The notes under the pieces are model-generated. The model was not told the DNA's origin and searched no databases. It saw only the letters and a list, made by a program, of their open reading frames with translations. A program made the position numbers and the translations under genes. Shown here piece by piece: positions 34,695 to 46,978 of a stretch of 64,000 bases of DNA. This DNA comes from Fonsecaea monophora. Taxonomy: Eukaryota > Ascomycota > Eurotiomycetes > Chaetothyriales > Herpotrichiellaceae. How positions within the stretch are numbered: the stretch's first letter is position 1; each line of letters begins with the position of its first letter. The DNA lies in assembly GCF_001642475.1 (NCBI RefSeq), contig NW_019173957.1:274940-338939 (forward strand), read 5' to 3'.

Positions 34695-36100
34695 CTTGAG
34701 TAAATGTGTTTGGGTGGTAGACGTGATACACTGAGATTGTTCAAGCTACTACTGATCTTGGTCGCCTGTTGTGAGCGAGTACAAGGGGATAAGAGACAAG
34801 GGAAAGAGGAGTCGGCGCCGCAGATTCTTTATATCAAGACTTCTTACAACCTCTTATCGGAGGATGACGCCAGGGAAGTAAAATTCCACGACCAGAATCA
34901 CCAATTGCATGCGTGGCCATGGGTAAAGATATTGTAAAACTGCTGATCATAGACGCATCGAGCAGAGGCGATTGGTGTGGCCGGCCAGCAATTTGGTCAA
35001 GACTGGTCTGTTGTACGAGCTCATGAACAACGGAGGTCGCCGAGACGCGCGCCCGCGCAATGGCGACAGCATATGCTTTATCGGTGACTAGCATCTACAT
35101 GGGGATGTCGAGCTCACCTGATAATAGATCTGTTATGTTCTTTTTGGAGATCCTGAGATACCGTGCCTGAGCGGGAGCGCTACCCAGTAATAGTTTGGTG
35201 GCTGGTCCAATGCAGTACAAGACATTTGGTATCTGGACACCGCAGCTACGATATGGTTGATCTTTATGGCGGCCGTTGAGAAAGCGGTATGATGTCAATA
35301 TGAAATCTCGGTCTATGAGCGGTATGACGGCTGCCTCGTTTACTAGGTGCTCAGCAGATGGGAGTTTGACTTGTCCGTCGCTAAAGAGGAGTCGTCGAAC
35401 GACAGGAAGTCTGGGGACAAGGCATGTTTCGTTCAGGCATCTTTTTGCATGTGCTCTAGCGAGACTTGGGATGGGACAGATCGAGGGGCCACGAGGGCCC
35501 AGCATAGCCTAAAGCTCTCAAAGATTTGGGATTGGGCATGTTAAACACCCCGTATTACCCGTAACCACCCCCCGAAAAAGCGACCCCGCAATGCTTGGAC
35601 GGACACGGATCATCAGGGGGGGAGACGCTCCCTACAAGCGCATGCCTTAGAACCCGATCTCGCTGTGACTTGGTGATTGGATCTTGACTCGAATGACTAC
35701 TGTTCATCCACAACTCACTGCATGTCAATTGTCGACACACTGGTCTGCATCTCTATCCTTTGTACATCAATTCTCGGTACGACACCACCTGTCGCTGATA
35801 CGTTTCCTTGCTCCTCCTACAACCGCGCAACCGCAGAGCCATCCCCGGTACCAGGCCGCCCAAAGATAACGAACGGCGTTGGATTCATCCAAAACAGACC
35901 ACTTACGAAAAGCCCATGAACAATTCAACCAGAAGCAGAACTGCAGACAGGACGCTGCCTCCTAAATTCCACAATATCGGATTCCGCGACGCTCCCTCGT
36001 CCTGTTCCGGCTGAACCGATCAAACATACCTATGGGTGTCTCCTGCGCAGCCCCAAAACAATCAACCACCTAGCAGAGGGTCGACACCCTCCATGGCTCG
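34695..36100. other. Divergent region between uricase and RICTOR
   Basis: A 1.4-kb gap between outward-facing starts. A minus-strand open frame of 136 codons (35505-35095) is present but unrecognised and has no partner exons. The rest probably carries promoters and the RICTOR leader. Confidence 0.45.
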
Positions 36101-39100
36101 ATGGCCTCGTCGGATCAAGCGTCGGGCTACTCGGTGACACCCACTCAAGGGCGCTTCAATATCCGCCATGCATCTAGGAAAAGTGACGACTTCTCAGCCT
36201 CTCAAAGACCCTTCATGAAAGATGGACGCTCACTGTCCGGCGGAAGTGCTCAGTTCAGCCAAAAGGCTTTCGTCCCAGCATTCACTCCTGCCAATCCTCC
36301 AGGTAGTTTCAGCACGGATCTCAAAAATCCCACGCATTCTGGAAGGACTACTCCGCAGACGGAAGTGGCAGGTGTGACCTTTGCTCGTCTGCCGCCGCAA
36401 TACAAGGATGCCGATCCTCTTACTACGTCGGAGCAGCGGCAAGCTGCGGTGCGCGACAAGATTGCAAAGGAGATGAAAATAAAACTCGGGACGGAGAACA
36501 TGCTCGAGGCGTTGCTGAGCAAGAACAACAAACAAACCAAGGAGCAACGACAGAAGGTCGAGATGGAGTTGGGCTCTTCCAACAGGAAACTCGCCGAACT
36601 GAAGCAAGAACTTGACCAGGAGATAATGCGCTCTCAGACCCCGACCACCCCCCCGAACACGCGGCTTACCAGTTATTTTCGAGGTAGCCCGCTTAAATCA
36701 CCTCCCTTGGGGCAAAACCAGGGCCCCGACCTGACCGAATCAGTCGACAGCGAGTCGCCCACGGTGGTCCTTACTGAAACCCTTCAACAACTCGAAGCAG
36801 ATGGAATGCCTCCGGATTACTACATCGAACGTGCAAATACTCTGGTCGATCTGTTGAAGCGCAACCCTGGTCTGAAGTATGATCTGGCCTGGAAAGTCTT
36901 CAGCGAGCGGGTTCAGATGATGCTACTCAGCGAAAGTTCCGATGTCGTTGCAGCAGGCTACAGACTGACTCGACACGCTATCGCTGATAGGAAATCATTG
37001 CAAACCATCCGAACCCTCCGTACAGACGAACTGGTCATCCTGTCACTGGTTAAAAAGGCCAATGCTGTGCTGGAACGTGAGCAGGCTGTCAAATTTGTGC
37101 GAGCATTCCTGGACGTGAAAGACGGCGTCTATGAGCTTTCCCGTGCTGTTGTGCGAAGTCTGGTAGCGGTCGCTGAAACATATGACGACCGCCTGAGAGA
37201 TATATGCCTGTTGACGCTGGCCGAGCTCCTTATGAAACACACAGAACTGGTCGTCGCAGCGAATGGAATGAGCACTCTCACCGAAGCCCTGGCAGACGGC
37301 TCTTTCCCGGCGCCCGAAGGTCTCGTCGCTAGCTTTCTCCACATCCTGGACCATCCACAGCAACGCAAGTACTTACACACCGGCCGGGAGTTTGAGGCTA
37401 TGTTTGCTCCGTTTACAGACCCCCTGTTGCTCAGCGGCAATGAGGAAAAATTGAAAACGTGTGCTCAGGCTATTGCAGCAATGCTCAAAACTTGGCCCGG
37501 CTTCATCTTGTTATCGATGAATGGCGCTTCTCCTCTTCGATCTCTGATTGACTCGCTGGTCTACCCCATTACACAATCTCGAGATATCGTATTGGAGCTT
37601 TTTTTTGACATCCTCCGCATCAAACCACCTTCGTGGTCTACCTCGTTTTTGGCCGGCAGGAGGTTAACAACCTACGGCAGAGTCAACACTTTGCAAGTGG
37701 AGCAACCGTCTCAAAGGCAGCTGGCAGAATACAACGCAGAGGGGAGGTTTGACTTAACATATCACTTCTCGGCCTTCGTGCTGGCAGCATTGGTGAAGGC
37801 AGGTCTGATACCTGCACTGGTGGATCTGATCAAAATCGAGGAGGATGCTGCTCTAAAACGGAAGGGCACTCTTTTGCTGACTGAGGTTCTGAAACTTTCA
37901 CACCATGCTCTGCCCGAAACGATTAGTTCGAGCATCCAGGTCCTTGGTGACCTTGTGCCCAGTTGCATCGATTTTGGAACCGAAGTGACGGCGATCAATA
38001 TGGGTATGATCTATCAGATCGAAAGCATCAATCGAGCACTCAATAGGGCGTCTGTTTCTACCTTCGGAAGAATCGAACAGGTTGACGAATTAGCCGTCGG
38101 CCCTCAGACTATTGAAAGAACAAAGTATACTGCCATGATGGACGGAGATCAATTTCGGCAAGCTATGGCCGACAGCCAGGTCACGAGTCATTCACAATAC
38201 ATCAAATGGAGATGGGAGCTGATCCAAGGCTTGGTCGAAGGGCCTCTGACCAATCCAAAAAGGCTGGAGGAGGCCATCAGATCTCCCAAATTCATGAAGC
38301 GACTTGTTGGATTCTTTCGACCCTTCAAATATCGATTTTCCACCATCCGAAACACCAGGCCTAACCAGCGCTACATTCGCACCGGCTGCGCTCTGATGCG
38401 GACACTAACTCAGACCTCACTGGGCGTGCAGTACCTTGCGGAGAACAAATTGTTGCGCCAGATCGCAGAATGCCTTGCCCAGATCGATCCGCACAGCGGG
38501 ATTACTTCATCTAACCCACTGTTTGAGCGGCACCACATGGCTGAGACACTCAGCGCAGGTTATTTTGCCATGCTCGGCGCTTTAAGCCATTCTGCTGAGG
38601 GAATGCGCCTAATGGAACAGTGGCATATGATGGACATCTTCTACCACCTTGTTGAACTCAAAGATCGAGATGACTTGATCCGAGCACTCCTCGGGAATAT
38701 GGACTACACCCTGGACACACATCTTCGGGTTATTCTGTCGAAAGCACTGACCTCCGGCGTCAAAGATATCCGACTCTTTGCTACCAAGCTGCTTCGACGA
38801 TATGCGGTAGGTCGCGTACAGTATTCGTCGGGCCTACAAGACCGCTCCAGTTCCCATTGGGCTCTTCGACTGGTTCTTACGCAACTGTACGATCCAGACG
38901 TCGAGGTCGGCGAAGTGGCCGTCAAGATTCTCGAGGAAGCTTGTAATCAAAGGAGCCATCTGGAATACGTGGTCAAATGCCGACCATCACTGGATCATCT
39001 CGGAGAGATTGGCGCCCCCCTTCTACTGCGCTTCCTTTCGACCTCTGTAGGCTACCGATATCTCAGCGGACTTGACTACATTACGCAGGAAATGGATGAC

Positions 39101-40051
39101 TGGTTCCTGGGCCGAAACGATGCATATGTGGCTCTCGTGGAGGCTTCAATCCTTCGAGCCTACATGGACGCTAATACCAGTAAGGTGCATTTTAACGAAG
39201 ATGCCACCGTTGACCTACATGAGGTTGGAATCGCACCCCCACACTTCTATCGAGAACTTGCTCGGACGCATGAAGGGTGTAAACTGCTGAAGCAGTCGGG
39301 GCACTTCTACGAGTTTTCATCTACGATCCGAGATTTCAACCTCGAGGAAGAAGACCCGGAAATACTAACCAAGGTGAAAGGGTGCATGTGGGCAGTTGGT
39401 AACATTGGTTCAATGGATCTCGGGGCACCGTTCCTGGAAGAGGCGGATGTGGTCACCACAATCGTAAGGATTGCAGAAGGTGCCCACGTTTTGTCGATGC
39501 GTGGCACTGCCTGTTTCGTTTTAGGCTTGATATCACGCACCCTTCACGGTTTCGAGATGCTTGCTGAAAATGGGTGGGACACGACGGTGGATCCGCGAGG
39601 GCGCTCCCTTGGTCTCTGTCTGCCCCGTAATCTGGAGGCATTGTGCTTGGTAAGTTCGTGTCTGGCATGCTCGAAGATGTAGCTAACAATACAGAAATCG
39701 GTTGGGTCTGCCACTGTACTCGTATCAACATCCCCTGAGGACGACGCCAAGTACAAGTACGCTACGACGGACGACAACCCGGTCAGAGCGAAGATACTCA
39801 AATCAATTGTCGAGATGGGCAATTCAGTCATGTACAAAAAGGCTGCCGCAGATCTTCATGCCCTCAAAGCGCGACAACCTAGCCACTTTGGCGACACGGA
39901 AATGTTTCGGAAAACGTTGGTCATACTAGAGAGTCATCACTATCGGCTGCAGGCGCGGCACTACATCCTCAACCTCTTTAACAAGGGTCTAATGCGGAAG
40001 ATCATCTTCGACGAGGACATGGGAGACTCCACCGAGTCTGATACAGGGTAG
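36101..40051 (+). CDS. RICTOR / Ste20-Avo3-type TORC2 subunit
   Basis: Exon 1 is 36101-39649 and exon 2 is 39695-40051 (45-bp intron), encoding 1301 residues. After a disordered N-terminus, a coiled coil of HR1 type (about 108-170, AVRDKIAKEMKIKLGTENML) is followed by the RICTOR N-terminal helical repeats (from about 235, YYIERANTLVDLLKRNPGLK). Next comes the RICTOR middle block, about 663-773, with KWRWELIQGLVEGPLTN and RFSTIRNTRPNQRYI. The RasGEF_N_2-like segment is about 830-930, with DRDDLIRALLGNMDYTLDTH. The RICTOR_V block is about 1086-1166, with KGCMWAVGNIGSMDLG. The family scaffold of TOR complex 2 acts at the plasma membrane in AGC-kinase activation and actin and lipid control. It is shorter than animal RICTOR, as is normal in fungi. 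Confidence 0.94.
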
Positions 40052-41601
40052 TTTTGTCATACAGACATACAGAGGATGGTCGAATATGGACCGCTGATTG
40101 ACTCGGAGGCTTCTAAGCGAAGCAACAACAAGTTGGGAAGGCAAAACCCAAAAGGCGAATATTGTTAAATATAGGGTCTGGGAGGGTCTAGAACAAATGG
40201 AGAAGAGGGACACGTGTGCGGGAGGATCAGTTCGGCAAAATAGCGTGGCGTATTGCGGCTCTGTTGCCAACAGCTCTGGATGGATGTATTGGGTATGGCA
40301 TTCCTGCAAGATACTTTGTGGGAACGGAACAGAAACGAAAGGTATGGCGTTCTTTTGCATTTGGTGGTAGGTTTGCTATGCCTTGGAGGTGTCTCTCTTG
40401 TATCGCCACCTGCCCATTCCCAAGCTAGAGGAAGAAAAGTAAAGAGAGATTCGATGACTTTTATAGCTTTCCAGGGACCAAAGATCCCAGACGATGAGTC
40501 CCTTGCATGCACCTCGGACTGCATACAGGTAGAGCCTGTAAAGGAGGGCATCTATCAAGTTTGTCCATATCACGTAGGCTTCAATCACGTGCAAGTGCTG
40601 TCACGTGTGTTGTCGACATCAGGGCCAGTGATGACGACGAATACTGAGGTAGAGGGGGTGTAGAGGACCAATCAGTCAGGGCTATTTCAAGCCTCAGCTG
40701 CTGGTCGGCGTCCACCGGTCCCCTCCTAAGGTCTGGGCACCTTTTCCACTTTCTCACACTCGCACCGTGCCACACGTGCCCAATAATCGGTCCCCCTCCA
40801 ACTCCCGCCGGGTGTCGATGTTGTTGGCCATTTTCTCGATCCAGTCACCATTTCCAGATCTCGATATCCCTTGACATCGCTCACACCTTGCGCGCTACTG
40901 TGGCGAACAAAATCTTACTGTCTTGCCTGCTTTCCTCCGACCACCAATCACTCCCCCGGGTTCGTTCCAACAGGGAAGATGGAGGTGTTCGTTGTTGCTG
41001 CCCCAGGCCCATGGTCTACTGTATCCACAAGCCTGGCTCTCACCAAAGCCCTCGATATTCTCTCGTATCCTCATTAGCCGCTGCAACTGACATGCCTCTT
41101 TGGTTCCTGACAGCTGTGCGGGTCATCACTTTGGATCTCGAATGGGAGTGCACGCTGCCCTGTTCTACCATACCTCGGGTTGAAATCTGCTCAAAGTCAA
41201 CGACGTCGTTGACTCCTTGACTTGACCATTTCGTCGAATCTTCCTCTACAGTTGATAACTTCTTGTCATCTACGCCGAAACGGTCTTGTGCAGGGTAGCC
41301 CTCCTCAGATTCACCTCACCTACGACATAAAGCTGGACTATCGCCTATCTACCTCCTCCGAAACCCAAGTCTAGGCTCCTCTATATCACCTGTCTCGCGT
41401 CACTGTGGTGACAGATATCCAAAACGTCATTGGTCTTCTCGAGAAGAGGTATCAATCTAGCGACAAAGTTCGAATGTCAAGGCCAGTGGCGCAGATGCGA
41501 CGAGATTATACATATGGATCATACTTGTAGCTTCTTTTGACTGGCTCAAAAGCAATTGAAAGAGTAGGGGTTTACAAATCAACACTTGACTCTCCGCGCA
41601 G
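40052..41601. other. Intergenic region upstream of the RING/LON gene
   Basis: A 1.55-kb stretch downstream of RICTOR. It contains a CACGTG cluster listed separately and pyrimidine-rich leader-like sequence from about 40860 to 41600. No coding gene is supported. Confidence 0.5.
40586..40778. promoter_or_regulatory. Cluster of CACGTG E-boxes
   Basis: Exact CACGTG occurs at 40586-40591, 40602-40607 and 40773-40778, with a further CACGTA at 40571-40576. Three copies in 193 bp is far above the chance rate of roughly one per 4 kb. CACGTG is bound by fungal bHLH factors of the Cbf1, INO or SREBP kind. It lies about 0.8-1.0 kb upstream of the RING/LON start, and about 0.55 kb past the RICTOR stop. 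Confidence 0.5.
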
Positions 41602-43409
41602 ATGAGTGATGGACCGCAGTCGGCGACGACACCCCTGGACGGGTTCGACGCGCACAGCAACGCACGGGATATTGTCAGGCTGTTCCAGTGTACCCAGTGC
41701 TCCCTACCACTTCACGAACCTATGACCTTGCCATGTGGTAACACGCTTTGTCGACCATGTCTCCCATCACTATACAAAAGGGAAAACATTACATATCCTA
41801 CTGTGGAAGGTCGATCTGAGGGGTTCTTATGTCCATTTGATGGCTGTGGCTCGGAACATTCAGTTGGAGATTGCGCGGTCGATGTGACATTGAAGAAGAT
41901 CGGGCATCTCGTGAATGCCTTCATATCAAACTACGTGGCAGAAAGTCTTGAGATTCCTCTCCTGCTAGAAGAAAGGTTGAATAGTTCCGGACCCGACGAC
42001 ACTTCCACCGAAGCCACACCGCACTCACACGTCATTTCAGGTGGCCGGATTGCAGCGACATATATGTTCGCAGATATGGGGGAGCTGAATTACCACTCCA
42101 CCGTTTCGTACACCACTGTCAACACCCACACCGCTGAAGCCGTGCGAGCTGCTGATGTGACGGTATTGGAAAAGCTACAGGAAGCCATCCGACCCGAACT
42201 CGAATGTCAGGTCTGCTACCAGATCATGTTGGACCCTTTGACTACCTCGTGTGGCCATACTTTCTGCAGAAGGTGCTTCTGCCGAGCCATGGACCATACC
42301 AACCATTGCCCAATGTGTCGTCGTCTACTGCCACTGGTCCACTCCCAACAGACAACACCCAACAATAAGAGGGTCGCACGTTTGATACAGCATCTGTTTC
42401 CTGATCTCCTGGTGGCGAGGAAGGCCCTTGCCGCACAAGAAGACATGGTTGATGAAGAGACCCAACTACCACTCTTCCCGTGCACGTTGGTCTATCCCCA
42501 GATGCCGACGTTTCTGCATATTTTCGAACCCCGATACAGGTTAATGGTCAGGCGCGTCCTCGAAAACGGCACGCGCAAGTTTGGAATGCTGGCATATAAG
42601 CCACACAGCGAATACCAACAAGGTGGCCCTCATTGGCAGGAGTATGGGACAGTCTTGTTCGTCGAACGAGTAGAAATGTTGGCCGATGGTCGGAGTCTCC
42701 TAGAAACAAGAGGTTTGTATAAATTTCGGGTCGTCGAAACCGGGATGGTCGACGGCTATCTCACTGGTCGAATTCAACGCTATGATGACATCAGCGTCCA
42801 CGAGGAGGAGGCGATAGAGGCGCGGGAGACGGGTATGCCAATACAGCCCGATCAAGATGACCTTGTGCGACTCCATCACTCGTCGACACAGCAACTCTTA
42901 GATTATGGACTAGAATTTGTTCGCCAAGCTCAAGCACGTTCAGCACGATGGCTACACCAAAGGGTCCTTGCCGCTTACGGACAACCACCAGAAGATGCTG
43001 CAACGTTCCCTTACTGGCTCGCAAGTGTTCTACCGATCGCCGAGACGGAGAAGTATGCCCTGCTGCCGGCTGCGGGCGTGAGGGAACGCTTGAAAATTAC
43101 GGCCGAATGGATATACCGACTTGAGCAAGCGCGGTGGTAAGTTCCGCATTTCTTCTCCCCTCCACGCTGAGCCCACCTTGCCTGACATGGTATGTCTGAA
43201 GTGAGTACGAAGCAGAGCTAGCTGCAAAAGTGCGAGAGCAGCAAGATCGACATCAGCAGGAAACTCGTGATGCTGTCGCACCTACTCCGCCCGCGCAGCT
43301 CGAGCCTCGCTCTGTGACCACACGAGGGCCTGAGCTTGCCGAGCCTGAAGCACATGAGCTCGAGACTTCCGGGGCTGAAGCTGAATCGACTGAGCTCCCT
43401 GAAAGTTAA
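41602..43409 (+). CDS. RING finger / LON-substrate-binding domain protein (LONRF-like E3 ligase)
   Basis: Exons 41602-43136 and 43202-43409 give 580 residues. A first degenerate zinc module, CTQCSLPLHEPMTLPCGNTLC, lies at about residues 30-50. A canonical C3HC4 RING follows at about 202-241: CQVCYQIMLDPLTTSCGH, FCRRCFCRAM and NHCPMCRR. The LON N-terminal domain runs from about 289 to 487, with LPLFPCTLVYPQMPTFLHI, FEPRYRLMVRRVL and FGMLAYKP. The tail after the intron is acidic and repetitive in Glu-Leu-Glu. This order matches LONRF-type ubiquitin ligases, in which RING recruits E2 and the LON domain presumably recognises clients. It is probably cytosolic or nuclear. The last intron was chosen because it leads into a continuous open tail ending at a stop; the alternative is a 512-residue unspliced form. 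Confidence 0.9.
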
Positions 43410-44260
43410 ACCTCAGTGGCAGATCTGCTGCGACCAAATAATTTTTCAGGCAGGGAAAGGCGCTAGAAGGGAGCTGGTCTCGTACCCTTACTTATAAGCG
43501 CTTCTCAGGCACTGTCACAGACATGCTCATTTATACCAGAGAAACATATGAAAACTGACTTCTTCCACTTTGGACAGGCATCAAACATCCTCCTGCATTG
43601 TCTTATGACTGGCCGTTGTCGTGGGCTCTGTGGCCCTAGCTCTATTCTTGTGCATACCTTTTTTTTGCCGTTTCGTTTCATCCATTTCTGATATGAATGA
43701 AAGAGTTCAGTGGCCGGGCTATGAGGGTAGCCTTTCCAAGGCGTCGCTGATCACGAGTTGCATGATTCTTATGGGCCTCAGGGTCGTGATACCCCTTTTT
43801 CTTGTTCCATTCGGACGACCTCTTCGCGCTGGATTGTTCTAGATGCGCGCGGCATAGCGATGTTTGGGGCTATAGATGAAGAAAGAAAAGAATCTTTCAT
43901 AAGCGCACAATATTACGTGAAAGAAGTGCTAGGATATACTTTCAAATTGGGCTCACATGATAACGAAAATAATTGCACCATTTACGTTGCTTGCCATTGC
44001 TTCGACTACATGCAAGAGGTATACTTGTAGTTCTAGTTGATAGTGTATACATGTCTTTGGTGGCTAGGCTGTTTATGGACTAGTCTGCATTTTAAGGTCA
44101 ATCCTCGCCTTGAAATAGACTAGCGTATTTAGACTGTTAGGACTTTCTGGTTGGAATAAGGTAATTTTAACCAATCATTGTGTTTCAACCATTACTCTTG
44201 GAATCTGAACCTCCACAACGAAAGCGCAACCCCAGGCCCCTCCAACCACAGCCTCACGTC
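43410..44260. other. Tandem intergenic region
   Basis: An 851-bp stretch between the RING/LON stop and the amidase start. It becomes AT-rich around 43850-44180. No gene or repeat is seen. Confidence 0.5.
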
Positions 44261-46620
44261 ATGGACTCCCACGTCAGGCGCCTAGACCGATCCAGCGTTT
44301 TCAGCCTTGTTGCTCTCTTTGCGGCAGTCCTTCTGGGCGTACGATGGTATTCATGGGCCGATCCGGAAGCATCAACTACCGTGAAACTGGGCGCCGCGGG
44401 GTTCAATCCGCTGACCGCAGACTTGAAAGAGTTACAAGACGCACTTGACAAGGGAACTCTGCACAGTGTTGATCTTGTACGGCTGTACACAGATCATATC
44501 CAGAGACACGATGGTCACCTGAAGGCCATGATCAGGTTCAAGCCCTTGCAGAGTGTCCTCAGGGCTGCGGAGATCCTCGACACAGAGAGATCTCAAGGCA
44601 AAATCCGCGGACCTTTGCATGGCATTCCCATTGTCATCAAGGTAGGGGTTTTGTGAACACTTTCAAATGATGCTGCTCTGACCACTCTCCCAGGACAACA
44701 TTGACACTCACCCTGACCTTGGTTTTCAGACGACTGCCGGGAGCTACGCGCTCGTGGATTCCTGGCCGGAGAAGAACGCCAAAATCGTCGACCTGGTACA
44801 GTTTTGCGTTTTGATGTCATATATACACAGCAAACAACACTTGCTAATAAGCATTTTAGCTGATCGCTGCCGGAGTTATCATCCTCGGCAAGACGAACCT
44901 GAGTGTATGTGAAGTCCTCCGGCGACAATGTTCTCAACTAATTGACCTTATCTAGGAATTGTCAAACTACAAGTCCGTGCTGCCATGAGGGCTTGTTGCA
45001 TCCGCGCTGACCCCGGCACAGAGGCGAAAATATAACCAGTGGCTACTCTGCCGTCGGGGGACAAGTCAAGTCGGCCTACGTACGGGCGACGAGTGATCCA
45101 GACGACAGCAAAGACAGCCATGGTGTGAGTTTTTGTCTGTTTAGAAAAGAAGTCACAAAGTGGACTCTTTGATGACACCCTGAACAGAACCCTTCTGGAT
45201 CTTCTGCCGGCTCCGCGGTCGCAGTCTCTGCAGGCTACAGTCCCTTCTCCATTGGCACCGAGACCGACGGCTCACTCGTTCTGCCAGCGGGTAGAGCCGC
45301 CCTGTATACCATCAAGCCCACAATCAGCCTCGTGCCACAGGCTGGGATCGTCCCTATCTCGGCAAACTTCGACTCGGCGGGTCCCATGACCAAGACCCCC
45401 TATGACCTGGCGGTACTGCTCGACGCCATTGTCGACCCTGAGCGGAGACCTGCGAAAAGCTACACGTCTGCATTGACAGGTAGCTGGAGTGACATTTCGG
45501 TCGCGACGTTGGATCCCGAAGTGTGGAGCTTGCCGGAGTCGTGGTTACGGCCCGTTGAAAGTGCCACACGACAAATGGTTTGTTTTCTTTTTCCCTTATA
45601 TCAGGCCCTCAATGTTTGTGTGTGTTTGTGTGTCGAAAATCGCTAATCAACAAGTGACAGACCACCGAGATCCGTCAGGCGTACGCCAAGATTGAAACAC
45701 TGGCCAAATCCTACGCAGGCAATGTTCCCCTAATCGGCCCTCAGGCTTTCCAGAGAAATGGACAAAACAGCGAGACTGTGGTCACCGGTGAGAGTCTGAT
45801 CTGATTTATGAAAATGAGATTTTTGACCGTCAAAGACTAAACGACACTTTTCTTCTCCTACAGCTGCCGACTTTGTCAAGGCCATCAACGCCTACCTCCA
45901 AACTCGAGTCAACTCGACGGTGCGGAGCCTAGGGGATCTCATAGACTTCAATGAGCGACACGCCGACTTGGAACTTACTCCAGGTAAGTACCAAATACTA
46001 AGAAAGACCAGAGAGTAGAGCAGACATGGCTCAACTCTGTTCCCTTTTTCTTTCTTGCCCTCAACTCAAAATAACTGATGCCGAACCCAAAAAAAAAACA
46101 AAAATAGATTCTCCGAACCAGGAACGTCTTCTAAGAGCGTACCGCCAATCCCTCACGGAAGAGGAGTATGACGCGCACTGGAACCATCTCCGACAGGTGG
46201 CCAGAGACAGGGGCATCGATCACATTCTCGACACGTACCAGGTCGATGTGATCATGGCGCCGGCGGATAGTCTTTTGATATCCTACGCGGCTTGTAGTGG
46301 TACGTACAATACGTTGCGTTTGTTGTGTACACATGCACATGAACCCACGATGGATATGGCCATGCACCACTCCTCCCTCCCTCCCTCCCCCCCTTTTCCG
46401 GGCATCTACATATATGTACGAGCTGAACTCTCCCTCATTTATTTCTCGAAACCCAGGCTACCCAATCGCCACACTCCCCCTCTCGTACTTGTCCTACAAC
46501 GGCCGTCCGTTTGGCCTCTCGGTCCTGGCCCGCGCGAACCAGGAAGCCGTGCTGATCAAGGTCCAAAGCGCGTGGGAGGCCACGTTTGGGCCGAGGCGCC
46601 CGCCTGGGGGGTTGGAATGA
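44261..46620 (+). CDS. Amidase-signature family hydrolase
   Basis: Ten exons: 44261-44641, 44694-44795, 44860-44904, 44956-44972 (17 nt), 45022-45124, 45188-45577, 45661-45787, 45864-45983, 46108-46299 and 46457-46620. They total 1641 nt, encoding 546 residues. The amidase signature (PF01425) is complete. GPLHGIPIVIKDNIDT holds the catalytic Lys. ILGKTNLSELSNYKGEN is rebuilt across the 17-nt micro-exon. NPSGSSAGSAVAVSAG holds the cis-Ser, and IGTETDGSLVLPAG the nucleophile Ser. A hydrophobic segment FSLVALFAAVLLGV near residue 16 suggests a signal anchor. It should hydrolyse an amide in the secretory path or at a membrane; the natural amide cannot be told. Several introns carry GT- or CT-rich tracts. 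It converges on the GH43 gene. Confidence 0.92.
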
Positions 46621-46978
46621 CATGGGTACATGATCAAGACTCAAGACCCTCTTGAGGTATAGGTGGATAGAGGTAGAGGTATGGGTAGAGAGAAATGATG
46701 GGAGTTCTGTGGGAGTCAAGTCCAAGGCGAATGAAGCGGGTTAAACCTCACGTGGTGTTGGGGAGGGCGGATTACATGAATTAGACGGATAGATATGTGT
46801 GAGGCTAGCAGTGACAGCGCTGTGCTGTGCTGTGGTGATGTCGACGCTGATGCTGATGCGGAATAGATTTAGACAGATAGTTAAAGACATTAACTACTAG
46901 ATATGGCATTATTATCTTCGCTTGCTCCAGTTCCAGAGACAGTGTCCGTCCGAATACAACGTTGTAAGTAGTACTCTA
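46621..46978. other. Convergent intergenic region
   Basis: A 358-bp stretch with the 3' ends of the amidase and GH43 genes. No further feature is seen. Confidence 0.55.
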
